A stretch of 35,133 nt of DNA from RUG11894 sp964344335 (GTDB lineage Bacteria > Bacillota > Clostridia > Peptostreptococcales > Anaerovoracaceae): positions 1 through 35,133 of the forward strand of contig CAYFMW010000018.1 in assembly GCA_964344335.1 (NCBI GenBank), written 5' to 3'. The notes under the pieces are model-generated. The model was not told the origin of the DNA. It was given only the letters and a program-made list of their open reading frames with translations, and made no database searches. The translations under genes were made by a program, and so were the position numbers. The number at the start of each line of letters is the position of its first letter. Position 1 is the stretch's first letter. Shown one piece after another: positions 7,931 to 16,541 of the stretch.

Positions 7931-8320
7931 ATGAGTGCTCGTGTCGGAAAAGCCCGCGAAGATTACCTGAAGGCCATGCTTATGCTTAGGGAAGAGCTTG
8001 GCTATATACGGTCCGTCGATATTGCTCAAAAACTTGGTGTAACAAAACCGAGCGTCTCATATATGACCAAGCAGCTGAGGCAGCAGAAGCTCATAGAGAT
8101 GGACGATGACAGCGCCATCACCCTCACGGAAAAGGGGGAGAAGATTGCAACGGAGATCTACATCAGGCACAAGACCTTGGTCGATTTCTTCATGGAATTC
8201 GGGGTCGACGAAAAGATTGCCTATCGAGACGCATGCCTTGTGGAGCACGATCTGAGCCCCGAGACTTTCGATGCCATATACAAGCATGTAAACAAGAAGC
8301 GCAAACGCAAAAAGCTTTAA
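7931..8320 (+). CDS. DtxR/MntR-family metal-dependent regulator
   Basis: A 129-residue winged-helix repressor likely controlling metal uptake. The N-terminal DNA-binding part is REDYLKAML, then SVDIAQKLGVTKPSVSYMTK (recognition helix), then LTEKGEKIA. The dimer and metal part has IRHKTLVDFF with His80 and RDACLVEHDLS. The site is a mixture: length and lack of an SH3-like C-terminal domain are as in MntR, but the Cys102-x-x-Glu105-His106 triad is as in iron-sensing DtxR, and the MntR Glu of the D-x-x-E pair is Lys14 here. The metal is therefore uncertain. The tail is strongly basic (NKKRKRKKL). The ribosome site GGAGG lies 9 nt before ATG. A terminator follows. Confidence 0.87.
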   Translation: MSARVGKAREDYLKAMLMLREELGYIRSVDIAQKLGVTKPSVSYMTKQLRQQKLIEMDDDSAITLTEKGEKIATEIYIRHKTLVDFFMEFGVDEKIAYRDACLVEHDLSPETFDAIYKHVNKKRKRKKL

Positions 8321-8338
8321 TAAATTGCTCGAAAAATT

Positions 8339-8370
8339 AAAGCGGAGGGCCTTTGCCTTCCGCTTTTTTA
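8339..8370 (+). terminator. Bidirectional intrinsic terminator
   Basis: Stem AAAGCGGAGGGC with GCCTTCCGCTTT (one G-T wobble), loop of four, then TTTTTT. On the minus strand it ends in a T-rich tail too, so it can also end the kal-rluB transcript arriving from the right. Confidence 0.85.
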
Positions 8371-8412
8371 TTGTATATCCGGGGATGCTTGCGAATTAAG
8401 TCATATATAGCC

Positions 8413-9132
8413 TTAAATTCTTTTAAGATATTCTATCTCCTTTTGGCTAAGTTTTCTGTAGCTTCCTTCCAGGAGATGCCCGAGTTGTATTTCTCCTACG
8501 GATATGCGCTTCAGGCTCAGAACCTTAAGCTCCAGCGCCTTAAACATTCGGCGTATTTGGCGATTCCTTCCCTCGTGAATGGATATCTTAACAAGGGATA
8601 TGCTCCCCTTTTCCTTAATAACTTCGACTTCCGCGGGCGCAGTGGGGCTTTTGTCCCCTATATCCACACCTCTCTTCAGGGCAGCGAGCTTATCCTTCTT
8701 TATATTTCCCGCAATCTCCGCGAGATAGGTCTTGCGGATCTCGCTCGAAGGGTGGGCTAGCCTGTTCGCGATTTCTCCGTCGTTAGTCATCAGGAGCAAG
8801 CCGGAAGTGTTGATGTCGAGCCTTCCCACAGGAAAGACTCTGGCGGGGGCATCATCCAAAAGTGAAGCCACCGTAGGCCGCCCCTTCTCGTCGGACATGG
8901 TCGTTACGAAGCCGCAGGGCTTGTTGAGCGCATAGTACAAAAATCTGGAAGGGAGCTTGACTTCCTTTCCGTTTACTATTACAACATCGTCCTGTGTAAC
9001 CCCCGTCCCGGGTGCAAACACGACTGCGCCGTTAACTTTTACATTTCCCGCCTTTACGAGCTCGTCCGCCTTTCGGCGCGAGCATATTCCGCAGCTCGCG
9101 ATGTACTTGTTGAGTCTTATTTTCTCTTGCAT
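8413..9132 (-). CDS. rluB: 23S rRNA pseudouridine synthase, RluB/RsuA family
   Basis: Converts a uridine of rRNA to pseudouridine. An N-terminal S4 RNA-binding domain (IRLNKYIASCGICSRRKADE, VKVNG) is followed by the catalytic domain with FPVGRLDINTSGLLLMTNDG, where the Asp of GRLD is the nucleophile, then RKTYLAE and HEGRNRQIRRMF. At 239 residues it is the usual size for RluB in Firmicutes. Its start overlaps the end of kal by 16 nt, so it is translated from the kal transcript. Whether the target is 23S (RluB) or 16S (RsuA) rRNA is inferred from the closest family resemblance. Confidence 0.92.
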   Translation of the reverse strand: MQEKIRLNKYIASCGICSRRKADELVKAGNVKVNGAVVFAPGTGVTQDDVVIVNGKEVKLPSRFLYYALNKPCGFVTTMSDEKGRPTVASLLDDAPARVFPVGRLDINTSGLLLMTNDGEIANRLAHPSSEIRKTYLAEIAGNIKKDKLAALKRGVDIGDKSPTAPAEVEVIKEKGSISLVKISIHEGRNRQIRRMFKALELKVLSLKRISVGEIQLGHLLEGSYRKLSQKEIEYLKRI

Positions 9133-9506
9133 TCCTTGGGCATTACGCAGGTGCCGCTTCCCCTTGCTACGATGATGGGCTCCTCCAGGAAGTCCGCCGC
9201 TGAATTGGAGATATCCTTTCTGGATGCAATTACTTTGCGAGCTTCGAAGACCATGTGTCTGGAAGTGTTTCCGACCTTGTCGATCTCGCCGTATACTTCG
9301 ATAAAATCGCCCGCGTAAACCGGTGCGAGGAACTCTATGTTATCGTATGCCACAAAGAGGCCTTCGTCCCCGTCGCCCTTTATGAGCAGTTCGGTCGCCA
9401 CATCTCCGAAGAGATGAACCATGTGGGCGCCGTCCACGAGTTCTCCGCCATAATGTGCGTCCTTTGCGGACATCCTCATTCTCAATAAAGATGTAATTTT
9501 TTCCAT
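9117..9506 (-). CDS. kal: 3-aminobutyryl-CoA ammonia-lyase
   Basis: Removes ammonia from L-3-aminobutyryl-CoA to give crotonyl-CoA, the last lysine-specific step of lysine fermentation. The 129-residue product is a hotdog-fold protein: MSAKDAHYGGELVDGAHMVH, DNIEFLAPVYAGDFIEVYGE, then SRHMVFEARKV, matching the small Kal family rather than ordinary thioesterases. The start is ATG at 9506, supported by GGGAGG 5 nt upstream. Further upstream frame is not coding. It is divergent from kdd across about 220 nt that hold both promoters, and its 3' end overlaps rluB. Confidence 0.9.
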   Translation of the reverse strand: MEKITSLLRMRMSAKDAHYGGELVDGAHMVHLFGDVATELLIKGDGDEGLFVAYDNIEFLAPVYAGDFIEVYGEIDKVGNTSRHMVFEARKVIASRKDISNSAADFLEEPIIVARGSGTCVMPKECKRK

Positions 9507-9568
9507 TTTATCCTCCCTAATATTTTTGGAATGTAGCGGTTCTGCTAATTTGCAGACCGCAACTAACA

Positions 9569-9574
9569 GTATAC
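9569..9574 (-). promoter_or_regulatory. -10 box of the kal promoter
   Basis: Minus-strand TATACT about 65 nt before the kal start, followed on the transcribed side by a short leader. A good -35 box is not evident: the T-tract upstream contains only weak matches. Placement in the kal-kdd divergent region supports it. Confidence 0.4.
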
Positions 9575-9603
9575 CGCATTTGTGCAAAAAAAACACTTTA
9601 ACA

Positions 9604-9632
9604 TTTACTTTGGGCTGAAAAATTGATAAAAT
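9604..9632 (+). promoter_or_regulatory. Promoter of the kdd-kam operon
   Basis: TTTACT (9604-9609) and TAAAAT (9627-9632) with a 17-nt spacer, giving a leader of roughly 90 nt before kdd. It lies back to back with the kal promoter, so a shared regulator could act on both. Confidence 0.55.
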
Positions 9633-9726
9633 ACCAAGGGAAAAGCTTTGAAGAGACAAAACGACCCGATTTAAGTTTAAACTTTTTGGTTTACAAAACA
9701 GTTAAGTTATAAGGAGGATTTAAAAC

Positions 9727-10797
9727 ATGCAGAAAAAAGGTAACCCCTTCGGAACACACAGAGTCATTTCTCCGAAGGGAGTATTGCCGCAGCCGGCGGA
9801 CGTAATCGACAACAACATGGAAATCTACGATAACGAGGTTCTCATCGATGTAAAGACTCTCAATATCGACTCAGCTTCCTTCACGGAGATCGTCAGAAGG
9901 TCCTGTGACGGAAAGAAGCCCGTGGAAATAGCCGATTCTCCGCAGGATCAGGAAAAGGTCAAAGAGACGATGCTCAGCATAGTAGCTAAGGCCGGCAAGC
10001 ACAAGAATCCCTGGACCGGCTCGGGCGGAATGCTCATCGGTATCGTAGAAAAGATAGGCGACAACTATGTCGGCAATCTCAAGGTAGGCGATAAGATCGC
10101 TACCCTCGTATCTCTTTCTTTAACACCTCTCGTAATCGAAGAAATTCTCGAAATGCGACCTGCAATCGACCAGGTCGACATAAAAGGTAAGGCAATTTTA
10201 TTCCAGTCCGGCATCTATGCAAAACTCCCCGACGATATGGAGGAGGGGCTTGCACTTTCCGCTCTCGATGTGGCGGGAGCACCCGCTCAGACGGCGAGGC
10301 TCGTACAGTCCGGAGATAAGGTTCTCGTAATCGGCGGCGGCGGAAAGTCCGGCCTTCTGGTTCTTCACGAAGCGAAGAAGAGGGCGGGCGTAACCGGTTA
10401 TGTCGTATGCGCGGCGGGTTCACCGAAGTCGGAAAACAGGGCTCGCAAGCTCAATCTTGCGGACGAATACTTCCACATGGATGCGACGGATGCCGTCGGA
10501 ATGTACGATAAGGCTATGGAGCTCACGGGCGGAGAGCTCTTCGATGTCGTTATCAACTGCGTATCTATCGAGAACACGGAGATGGCTTCCATACTCTGCT
10601 GCAAGGATCGCGGAACCGTTTACTTCTTCTCCATGGCTACCAGCTTTACGAAGGCCGCCCTCGGTGCCGAAGGCGTCGGCAAGGATGTGAACATGATAGT
10701 CGGCAACGGCTATGCCAAGGGCCACGCCGATATCACTCTTCAGATTCTCAGGGAGAACGAAGCGCTCAAGGATCTCTTCCGGGAGATGTACGCATAA
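9727..10797 (+). CDS. kdd: L-erythro-3,5-diaminohexanoate dehydrogenase
   Basis: Oxidatively deaminates 3,5-diaminohexanoate to 5-amino-3-oxohexanoate with NAD(P)+, the third step of lysine fermentation. The N-terminus (NPFGTHRVISPKGVLPQPAD) and ARLVQSGDKVLVIGGGGKSG, with a Gly-rich nucleotide-binding loop at residues 203-209, match the Kdd family, a member of the medium-chain dehydrogenase-like fold. At 356 residues it is near the family norm. An AAGGAGG site lies 8 nt before ATG. It heads the operon, with kamA 48 nt downstream. In several known clusters kce lies next to kdd, and here it does not. Confidence 0.93.
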   Translation: MQKKGNPFGTHRVISPKGVLPQPADVIDNNMEIYDNEVLIDVKTLNIDSASFTEIVRRSCDGKKPVEIADSPQDQEKVKETMLSIVAKAGKHKNPWTGSGGMLIGIVEKIGDNYVGNLKVGDKIATLVSLSLTPLVIEEILEMRPAIDQVDIKGKAILFQSGIYAKLPDDMEEGLALSALDVAGAPAQTARLVQSGDKVLVIGGGGKSGLLVLHEAKKRAGVTGYVVCAAGSPKSENRARKLNLADEYFHMDATDAVGMYDKAMELTGGELFDVVINCVSIENTEMASILCCKDRGTVYFFSMATSFTKAALGAEGVGKDVNMIVGNGYAKGHADITLQILRENEALKDLFREMYA

Positions 10798-10845
10798 TTT
10801 AGCTTTGGAACTTAATGTCTTTTAATAAAGAAAGGTAGGAAATAT

Positions 10846-12102
10846 ATGGCGCGTTCTTATAAAGACATAGAACTTTGGAAAAATGTAACCGACGAACAGT
10901 GGAACGATTGGCATTGGCAGGTTTCCAACAGAGTGGATACCGTGGAAGACCTTAAAAAGGTAATCAAGCTCACCCCGCAGGAAGAGGAGGATATCCGCGA
11001 AGTTACAAAGAACTTCAGAATGGGTATAACTCCCTATTACGCATCTCTGATGGACCTCGAGAATCCCCGCTGCCCGGTCAGAATGCAGGCGGTTCCGGTA
11101 ATCGCGGAAAACCACAGAAGCGCGGCGGACATGCTCGATCCCCTGTCCGAGGACGAGGACTCTCCCGCACCCGGACTCACTCACAGATATCCCGACCGAG
11201 TACTGTTTCTGATAACGGACCAGTGCTCCATGTACTGCAGGCACTGCACCCGCAGAAGGCTCGCCGGCGAGACCGACGGTGCCAGAAGCATGGAGGATAT
11301 CGATGCCTGCATCGAGTACATCAGAAGAACTCCGGTAGTAAGGGATGTACTCCTCTCCGGAGGCGACTGCCTGCTGGTTGAGGACGATGTTCTCGAGTAT
11401 ATCATCAAGAAGCTCAGGGAAATTCCCCATGTGGAGATCGTCAGACTCGGCTCCAGAACTCCCGTCGTATGCCCGCAGCGCATAACCGACGATCTGGTAA
11501 ACATGCTCAAGAAGTATCACCCGATCTGGCTCAACACCCACTTTAACCATCCGAAGGAAATAACGAAAGAATCCAGATTGGCCTGCGAAAAGATGGCCGA
11601 CGCGGGTATTCCTCTCGGCAACCAGTCCGTACTGCTGCGCGGCATCAACGACTGCCCGCACATCATGAGGGATCTGGTACAGCAGCTCGTAAAGATAAGG
11701 GTAAGGCCGTACTACATCTATCAGTGCGATCTCTCGCTTGGAATCGAGCACTTCAGAACTCCTGTATCGGCGGGTATCGAAATTATCGAAGGACTGCGCG
11801 GACATACCTCCGGATATGCCGTACCGACCTTCGTCGTGGACGCACCGGGCGGCGGCGGAAAGACTCCGGTAATGCCCCAGTATGTCATATCTCAGAGCCC
11901 GGGCAGGTATGTGCTCAGGAACTACGAGGGCGTAATTACAACCTACACCGAGCCCGAGAATCTTCCGAAGCTCGAATGCACTTGCGACTATTGCACGGGC
12001 AAGAAGCATTACGAATACGAGGGAGTCGAAGGACTGCACAGAGGCCAGAGACTTGCGCTCGAGCCTCAGGATCTGCTCAGACACAGAAGAAACAAGAAGT
12101 AA
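10846..12102 (+). CDS. kamA: Lysine 2,3-aminomutase
   Basis: Radical-SAM enzyme that moves the alpha-amino group of L-lysine to the beta carbon, giving L-beta-lysine. The iron-sulfur motif CSMYCRHC provides Cys127, Cys131 and Cys134. The PLP-binding Lys is Lys339 in APGGGGKTP. A C-terminal Cys cluster (Cys379, Cys381, Cys384) matches the structural zinc site of the clostridial enzyme. At 418 residues it is typical. AAAGGTAGG precedes ATG. The position between kdd and kamB confirms the catabolic role rather than a role in making beta-lysine for osmoprotection or antibiotic synthesis. Confidence 0.97.
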   Translation: MARSYKDIELWKNVTDEQWNDWHWQVSNRVDTVEDLKKVIKLTPQEEEDIREVTKNFRMGITPYYASLMDLENPRCPVRMQAVPVIAENHRSAADMLDPLSEDEDSPAPGLTHRYPDRVLFLITDQCSMYCRHCTRRRLAGETDGARSMEDIDACIEYIRRTPVVRDVLLSGGDCLLVEDDVLEYIIKKLREIPHVEIVRLGSRTPVVCPQRITDDLVNMLKKYHPIWLNTHFNHPKEITKESRLACEKMADAGIPLGNQSVLLRGINDCPHIMRDLVQQLVKIRVRPYYIYQCDLSLGIEHFRTPVSAGIEIIEGLRGHTSGYAVPTFVVDAPGGGGKTPVMPQYVISQSPGRYVLRNYEGVITTYTEPENLPKLECTCDYCTGKKHYEYEGVEGLHRGQRLALEPQDLLRHRRNKK

Positions 12103-12133
12103 TCCTGAAGGTCTGCAATCGAAATTTATACGG

Positions 12134-12157
12134 GAGGGCGGACGCAGTTCCGCCCTC
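12134..12157 (+). other. Strong intercistronic hairpin between kamA and kamB
   Basis: Perfect 9-bp stem GAGGGCGGA / TCCGCCCTC with a 6-nt loop. The 116-nt gap is the longest within the kam genes up to kamE. No T run follows, so it is more likely an RNA stability or processing element that adjusts kamA relative to downstream genes than a terminator. Confidence 0.55.
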
Positions 12158-12218
12158 TTGTGCGAAAAAATGCCGGAATCGGCAAAGCAAATTTACTTTA
12201 TTGAAAAGCGGAGATTAA

Positions 12219-13253
12219 ATGGCTTTTGTCGGCGAGCTTGCGGAAAAATATAATACGGTTTCCATAGTGGGCATGGCGAAGAATTCCGGAAAGACCACGG
12301 CTCTCAATTACCTCCTTGAGGAGGCCTACGATGAGGGGCTGCTCTGCGCTGTCACATCGACCGGTCGCGACGGAGAGACTACTGACCTGGTTACAACTAC
12401 CGAGAAGCCCAAAGTCTATCTGTTTGCGGACAGCATCGTCTCCGTTCCCGAGCAGCTCTACGAGCTTGCGGAGACGGGTCTGGAGATACTCAGGCGCACG
12501 CAGTACAGAACGGCGCTCGGGAATGTGCTCATCTGTAGGGTTGCAGAGAGCGGCTATGTGCAGATAGCCGGCCCCGGGAGCATACGCGAGCACAAGAAGC
12601 TCTGCGACGACATGCGCAGCTACGGCTGCGATATCATTTTTATAGACGGGGCGATAGACAGAAAATCGATAGCCGCGCCGGAAAGCTCCGATGCGATAAT
12701 ACTCGCTACGGGAGCGGTCATAAGCCGCAGCCTCAAGATTGTGGTCGAGGAGACGGTTCACATCGTAAATCTCTACCGCACACCCCTCCTGGAGGACGAA
12801 GAGGCGCGCAGCATATTTGAAAAGGAAGATAAGGGCATCTATCGTATATTGGCGATGGACGATGAATATCGAGTAACGGACCCGGGGGTTCGCACGGCGC
12901 TGGGCGCAGGAAGCATCCTCGACAGCATAATAGATGAGCACACCCGCTACCTCTATATTCCGGGGGCTTTTACGGAGAGCATAGTCGGCGGCATAAATCC
13001 CAAGAAGCTACGAAATATTACTTTGGTGCTGCCCGATCCCACGAGAATCTTCATCGGGGCCACCAGGTGGCAGCAGCTCCTAAAGAGGGGCATGAAACTC
13101 AGGGTTATGCAGAATATCGAGGTCGCGGCGGTTACGGTCAATCCTTATGCCCCGGCGGGTTATCACTTCGATCACGAGCAGCTTCGCGGCGCTGTGGCGG
13201 ACGCATTGGGCGATGTACCGGTATTCGATGTCAGGGCGGGAGGTCTGGAATGA
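12219..13253 (+). CDS. kamB: Lysine 5,6-aminomutase reactivase subunit KamB
   Basis: Member of the conserved kamB family found in lysine-fermentation clusters. In the family it is thought to act with KamC to exchange damaged cobalamin on lysine 5,6-aminomutase. A P-loop GMAKNSGKTT is at residues 18-27, followed by TSTGRDGE and, later, DIIFIDGAIDRK, which looks like a Walker-B-type strand. The C-terminal half has no motif I recognise. At 344 residues it is intact. Its last codons overlap kamC in an ATGA overlap, which implies coupled translation and a fixed ratio of the two proteins. Confidence 0.85.
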   Translation: MAFVGELAEKYNTVSIVGMAKNSGKTTALNYLLEEAYDEGLLCAVTSTGRDGETTDLVTTTEKPKVYLFADSIVSVPEQLYELAETGLEILRRTQYRTALGNVLICRVAESGYVQIAGPGSIREHKKLCDDMRSYGCDIIFIDGAIDRKSIAAPESSDAIILATGAVISRSLKIVVEETVHIVNLYRTPLLEDEEARSIFEKEDKGIYRILAMDDEYRVTDPGVRTALGAGSILDSIIDEHTRYLYIPGAFTESIVGGINPKKLRNITLVLPDPTRIFIGATRWQQLLKRGMKLRVMQNIEVAAVTVNPYAPAGYHFDHEQLRGAVADALGDVPVFDVRAGGLE

Positions 13254-14905
13254 GCGGCACTGCAACTAATAAAGTGAGGCTACTTGCCAACACAAAGACG
13301 CGTACGTATACGGGCCTGGAAGTCGTGATGAGCGATATGCAGCCCCACAGCGCCTACGGCAGCAAGCTGAAGAAGAGTTTCAGACCCTTCGTTGCGGGCC
13401 AGGAGGCTCAGCTCAATGCCGCCTTCGACGATATGGATCTGCTGAGAGCCTTCGTCGAAAAGCATCCCGAAAAGCTCTGCGAATTGATGAGCATCCTCTG
13501 CGAAATTAAGGAGATAGAGGGCAGCCTTTCGAGGGTCCCGGAGAATACCCTCAGCATAGTAGAACTTTTCGATCTTAAGAGCTTTTTGCTTCGCAGTGCA
13601 AAGATTGCGGAGATATTCGAAGCTTCGACGGAGAATCTGCCCGAAAGGTACAGCCTTGCGGATACTTCCGCCCTGCTCGGTATTTTGGATCCGAGCGGTG
13701 AGAGGCTCGACACCTTCTATATATATGATGCCTTCAGCGCCGAACTTGCCGAACATCGTAAGGAAAAGCGCGAGCTGGAAAGGGAACTTCGCAGGGTACG
13801 AAAGGAGATTCGCTCCGAGCTCGAAAAAGAGTACGGTTTTCGCATGACCCAAAAATGCGAGCTGCTGGTACCCAAGGCGGACAAGAAGCTCATGGAGCAG
13901 GTGCAGGGCATAGCCGAGCTCAGAAAACAGGACGAGGACTACATGAGCGTAGTTTTCGAAATTGTTCCCGACAAACGCATCTACGAGATCGAAGCTGCGA
14001 CGGAGGAGCTCAATGCCAAAATCGAAGCGGAAGAGCTGAAGGTCTGCGAGGAGCTGAGCGCCCGCGTCGCGGAGTATAAGGAAGTGCTGGCCGCAAACGG
14101 CGAGATAATAGGAAATATCGACTGGGATCTGGCGAAGATTCATTATGCCTGCTCTCGCAACTGTGTAAGGCCCGAGATTGCGGAGGATCATGTTATAGAG
14201 ATAGAGGACGGAAGGCACCTGCTCGTCGAAGCCATACTCAAGGCCAAGGGCGGTGAATATTGCCCTGTAAGCGTCAGCCTTTTGGACGGCGTTACTGCCA
14301 TAACGGGCGCGAATATGGGAGGCAAGACCGTATCCATAAAGATGATTGGACAGATCGCTCTGCTCGCTCAGTATGCGATGTATGTACCCGCAAGTCGCGC
14401 TAAGATAGGGCTTTCGAATTTCGTGCAGATGCTCAGCGGAGATTCTCAGAATATACAGCGGGGACTCTCGAGCTTCGGAAGCGAGATGGAGGAGCTTCGA
14501 GAGATACTGGACAATGCCAGAGACCGTTCGCTAATCATCATCGACGAGATTGCCTCGGGAACAAATCCTGCAGAGGGTTTGGCGCTAACGAGGAGTTTTA
14601 TCGATTACTTCAGCCAAAAACCCTATATCACGGTGATTACAACTCACTTCGATTACGCGGCCGTGGGCGATAATGTGCAGAACCTTCAGGTGAGGGGGCT
14701 TTCCGGAGCGGACTTCGCTAAACTTTCAAGGGAGATAAAGCATGCGAAGAGAAAGGAACGCATAGAGATAATAGGCAAGTACATGGATTATAATCTCCAG
14801 CCCGTCGATTGCGCGGCGCAGGCTCCCAAGGAGGCCTTGAAGATAGCGCAGATCCTGGGCGTGTACGAGGAGATAATAGATGCGGCGAAGGGCTATCTAC
14901 CTTGA
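13250..14905 (+). CDS. kamC: Lysine 5,6-aminomutase reactivase ATPase KamC (MutS-like)
   Basis: A 551-residue protein whose C-terminal third is a MutS-type ATPase: Walker A TGANMGGKT (352-360), Walker B SLIIIDEIASGTNPAEG (427-443), then TVITTHFDYAA. Residues 165-200 form a charged coiled coil. The N-terminal mismatch-recognition domains of MutS are absent, so this is not a DNA-repair MutS. It belongs to the MutS-related family encoded in lysine-fermentation clusters and proposed to reactivate the cobalamin aminomutase. ATG at 13250 overlaps the kamB stop. A longer frame start at 13067 lies within kamB and is rejected. Confidence 0.88.
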   Translation: MSGTATNKVRLLANTKTRTYTGLEVVMSDMQPHSAYGSKLKKSFRPFVAGQEAQLNAAFDDMDLLRAFVEKHPEKLCELMSILCEIKEIEGSLSRVPENTLSIVELFDLKSFLLRSAKIAEIFEASTENLPERYSLADTSALLGILDPSGERLDTFYIYDAFSAELAEHRKEKRELERELRRVRKEIRSELEKEYGFRMTQKCELLVPKADKKLMEQVQGIAELRKQDEDYMSVVFEIVPDKRIYEIEAATEELNAKIEAEELKVCEELSARVAEYKEVLAANGEIIGNIDWDLAKIHYACSRNCVRPEIAEDHVIEIEDGRHLLVEAILKAKGGEYCPVSVSLLDGVTAITGANMGGKTVSIKMIGQIALLAQYAMYVPASRAKIGLSNFVQMLSGDSQNIQRGLSSFGSEMEELREILDNARDRSLIIIDEIASGTNPAEGLALTRSFIDYFSQKPYITVITTHFDYAAVGDNVQNLQVRGLSGADFAKLSREIKHAKRKERIEIIGKYMDYNLQPVDCAAQAPKEALKIAQILGVYEEIIDAAKGYLP

Positions 14906-14930
14906 AATCCGCCCGTCATAATAGTATTAT
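14902..14930 (+). promoter_or_regulatory. Possible internal promoter before kamD
   Basis: TTGAAA (14902-14907) and TATTAT (14925-14930) with a 17-nt spacer, beginning at the kamC stop codon. It would allow extra transcription of kamDE and the CoA-transferase genes. Based on motif match only. Confidence 0.4.
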
Positions 14931-14984
14931 ATAGTGTGATGAAAGTTGGTTATTAATTTAACAAGCAATGAAGGAGAAAGAAGG

Positions 14985-16541
14985 ATGACAAGCAAACTGA
15001 ATCTTGATAAGAAAGTCATCGACAGCGCGAGGAATCATGCCAGAAACATCGCAGAGAGCATGCAGTCGTTTATCGACGCGCATACGACTGTCTCCACGGA
15101 AAGGACGGTCTTGAGGCTTCTGGGTGTTGACGGCGTGGATGATGTCGAAAGGCCTCTTCCGAATGTTCTCGTAGACGAAATCAAGGATGCGGGCGGTCTC
15201 CCAAGGGGCGTCGCTTATTGGATAGGCAACGCGATACGGAAGACCGGAAAGTCTCCTCAGGAAATCGCCGAAGCGGTCGCGCGTGGTGAACTGGATGTTA
15301 CCAAGCTCGATCAGGGAAGCGTAGAGGATGCCCGCAAGGCGATTGAGCCCTATGTGGATGAGTCTCTTGCGAAGATTCGCAAGCAGACGGAGACGCGAAA
15401 TCATTATCTGGAAACCATAGGGGAGGGCAGAAGGCCCTACCTTTATGTGATTGTCGCGACCGGAAACATCTACGAGGATGTCAATCAGGCCGAAGCCGCT
15501 GCTCGCCAGGGTGCGGACATAATAGCCGTAATAAGGACGACCGGGCAGTCGCTGCTCGACTATGTACCTTACGGCGCCACGACCGAAGGATTCGGAGGAA
15601 CCTACGCTACGCAGGAGAACTTCAGAATCATGAGGGAGAGGCTCGATAAAGTAGGAGAGGAAGTCGGGAGATACATCCGCCTCTGCAACTATTCCAGCGG
15701 ACTCTGCATGCCGGAAATCGCGGCGATGGGCGCTCTGGAGAGGCTCGATGTTATGCTCAACGATGCTCTGTACGGAATACTCTTCCGCGATATCAATATG
15801 CAGAGAACGATTGTCGACCAGTTTATGTCCCGAGTAATAATCGGATATTGCGGAATAATCTTCAACTCCGGGGAAGATAACTACCTTACGACCGACGATG
15901 CCATAGAGGCGGCTCACACGGTGCTGGCTTCTCAGATGATGAACGAACAGTTCGCCGTTCTTGCGAACATCCCCGAGGAGAATATGGGCCTCGGGCACGC
16001 ATTCGAGATGGATCCGGCTACGGAGGACGGCTTCCTGTACGAGCTCGCTCAGGCGCAGATGGCCAGAGAAGTCTTCCCGAAGGCATCACTTAAGTATATG
16101 CCTCCGACGAAGTTCATGACGGGCAATATCTTCCGCGGACATCTTCAGGACGCTCTGTTCAATCTGGTTGCGGTGTGGTCGGGTCAGTCGCTTCAGCTTT
16201 TGGGAATGCTCACGGAGGCCATACATACCCCGCATCTTCACGACAGGATGCTTGCCATAGAGAACGCAAAGTATATCTTCAATAACTGCAGGCATATAGG
16301 AGACGAAGTCGAATACAAGAAGGGCGGAATAATCCAAACGAGAGCTCAGAAGGTCCTCGCGGATGCGAACGAATTGCTCGCGCAGATCGAAAAGGACGGC
16401 CTTTTCCCGACCATCGAGGCGGGCAAATTTGCGGCGGTAAAGAGACCTTTTAACGGCGGCAAGGGCCTGGACGGTGTATGCAAAAAGGACGATATGTACT
16501 TTAATCCGTTCATAGAGAAGATGTTGGGAGGTGCAAAATAA
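14985..16541 (+). CDS. kamD: Lysine 5,6-aminomutase alpha subunit
   Basis: Large subunit of the adenosylcobalamin- and PLP-dependent mutase that converts L-beta-lysine to 3,5-diaminohexanoate (or D-lysine to 2,5-diaminohexanoate). The barrel-forming sequence includes TVLRLLGVDGVDDVERPLPN, YVIVATGNIYEDVNQAEAAA, DIIAVIRTTGQSLLDYVPYG and TTEGFGGTYATQENFRIMRE, all typical of KamD. At 518 residues it is full length. I chose ATG at 14985 because AAGGAG lies 8 nt upstream. The open frame extends to 14946 without a site. The stop codon overlaps the kamE start by one base (TAATG). Confidence 0.96.
   Translation: MTSKLNLDKKVIDSARNHARNIAESMQSFIDAHTTVSTERTVLRLLGVDGVDDVERPLPNVLVDEIKDAGGLPRGVAYWIGNAIRKTGKSPQEIAEAVARGELDVTKLDQGSVEDARKAIEPYVDESLAKIRKQTETRNHYLETIGEGRRPYLYVIVATGNIYEDVNQAEAAARQGADIIAVIRTTGQSLLDYVPYGATTEGFGGTYATQENFRIMRERLDKVGEEVGRYIRLCNYSSGLCMPEIAAMGALERLDVMLNDALYGILFRDINMQRTIVDQFMSRVIIGYCGIIFNSGEDNYLTTDDAIEAAHTVLASQMMNEQFAVLANIPEENMGLGHAFEMDPATEDGFLYELAQAQMAREVFPKASLKYMPPTKFMTGNIFRGHLQDALFNLVAVWSGQSLQLLGMLTEAIHTPHLHDRMLAIENAKYIFNNCRHIGDEVEYKKGGIIQTRAQKVLADANELLAQIEKDGLFPTIEAGKFAAVKRPFNGGKGLDGVCKKDDMYFNPFIEKMLGGAK

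Noticed and set aside
10822..12084. 420-codon open frame antisense to kamA
   Set aside because: kamA has unmistakable catalytic motifs. The antisense frame has no domain, no ribosome site, and results from codon bias.
13280..14218. 312-codon open frame antisense to kamC
   Set aside because: It overlaps the coiled coil and conserved part of kamC and has no recognisable domain.
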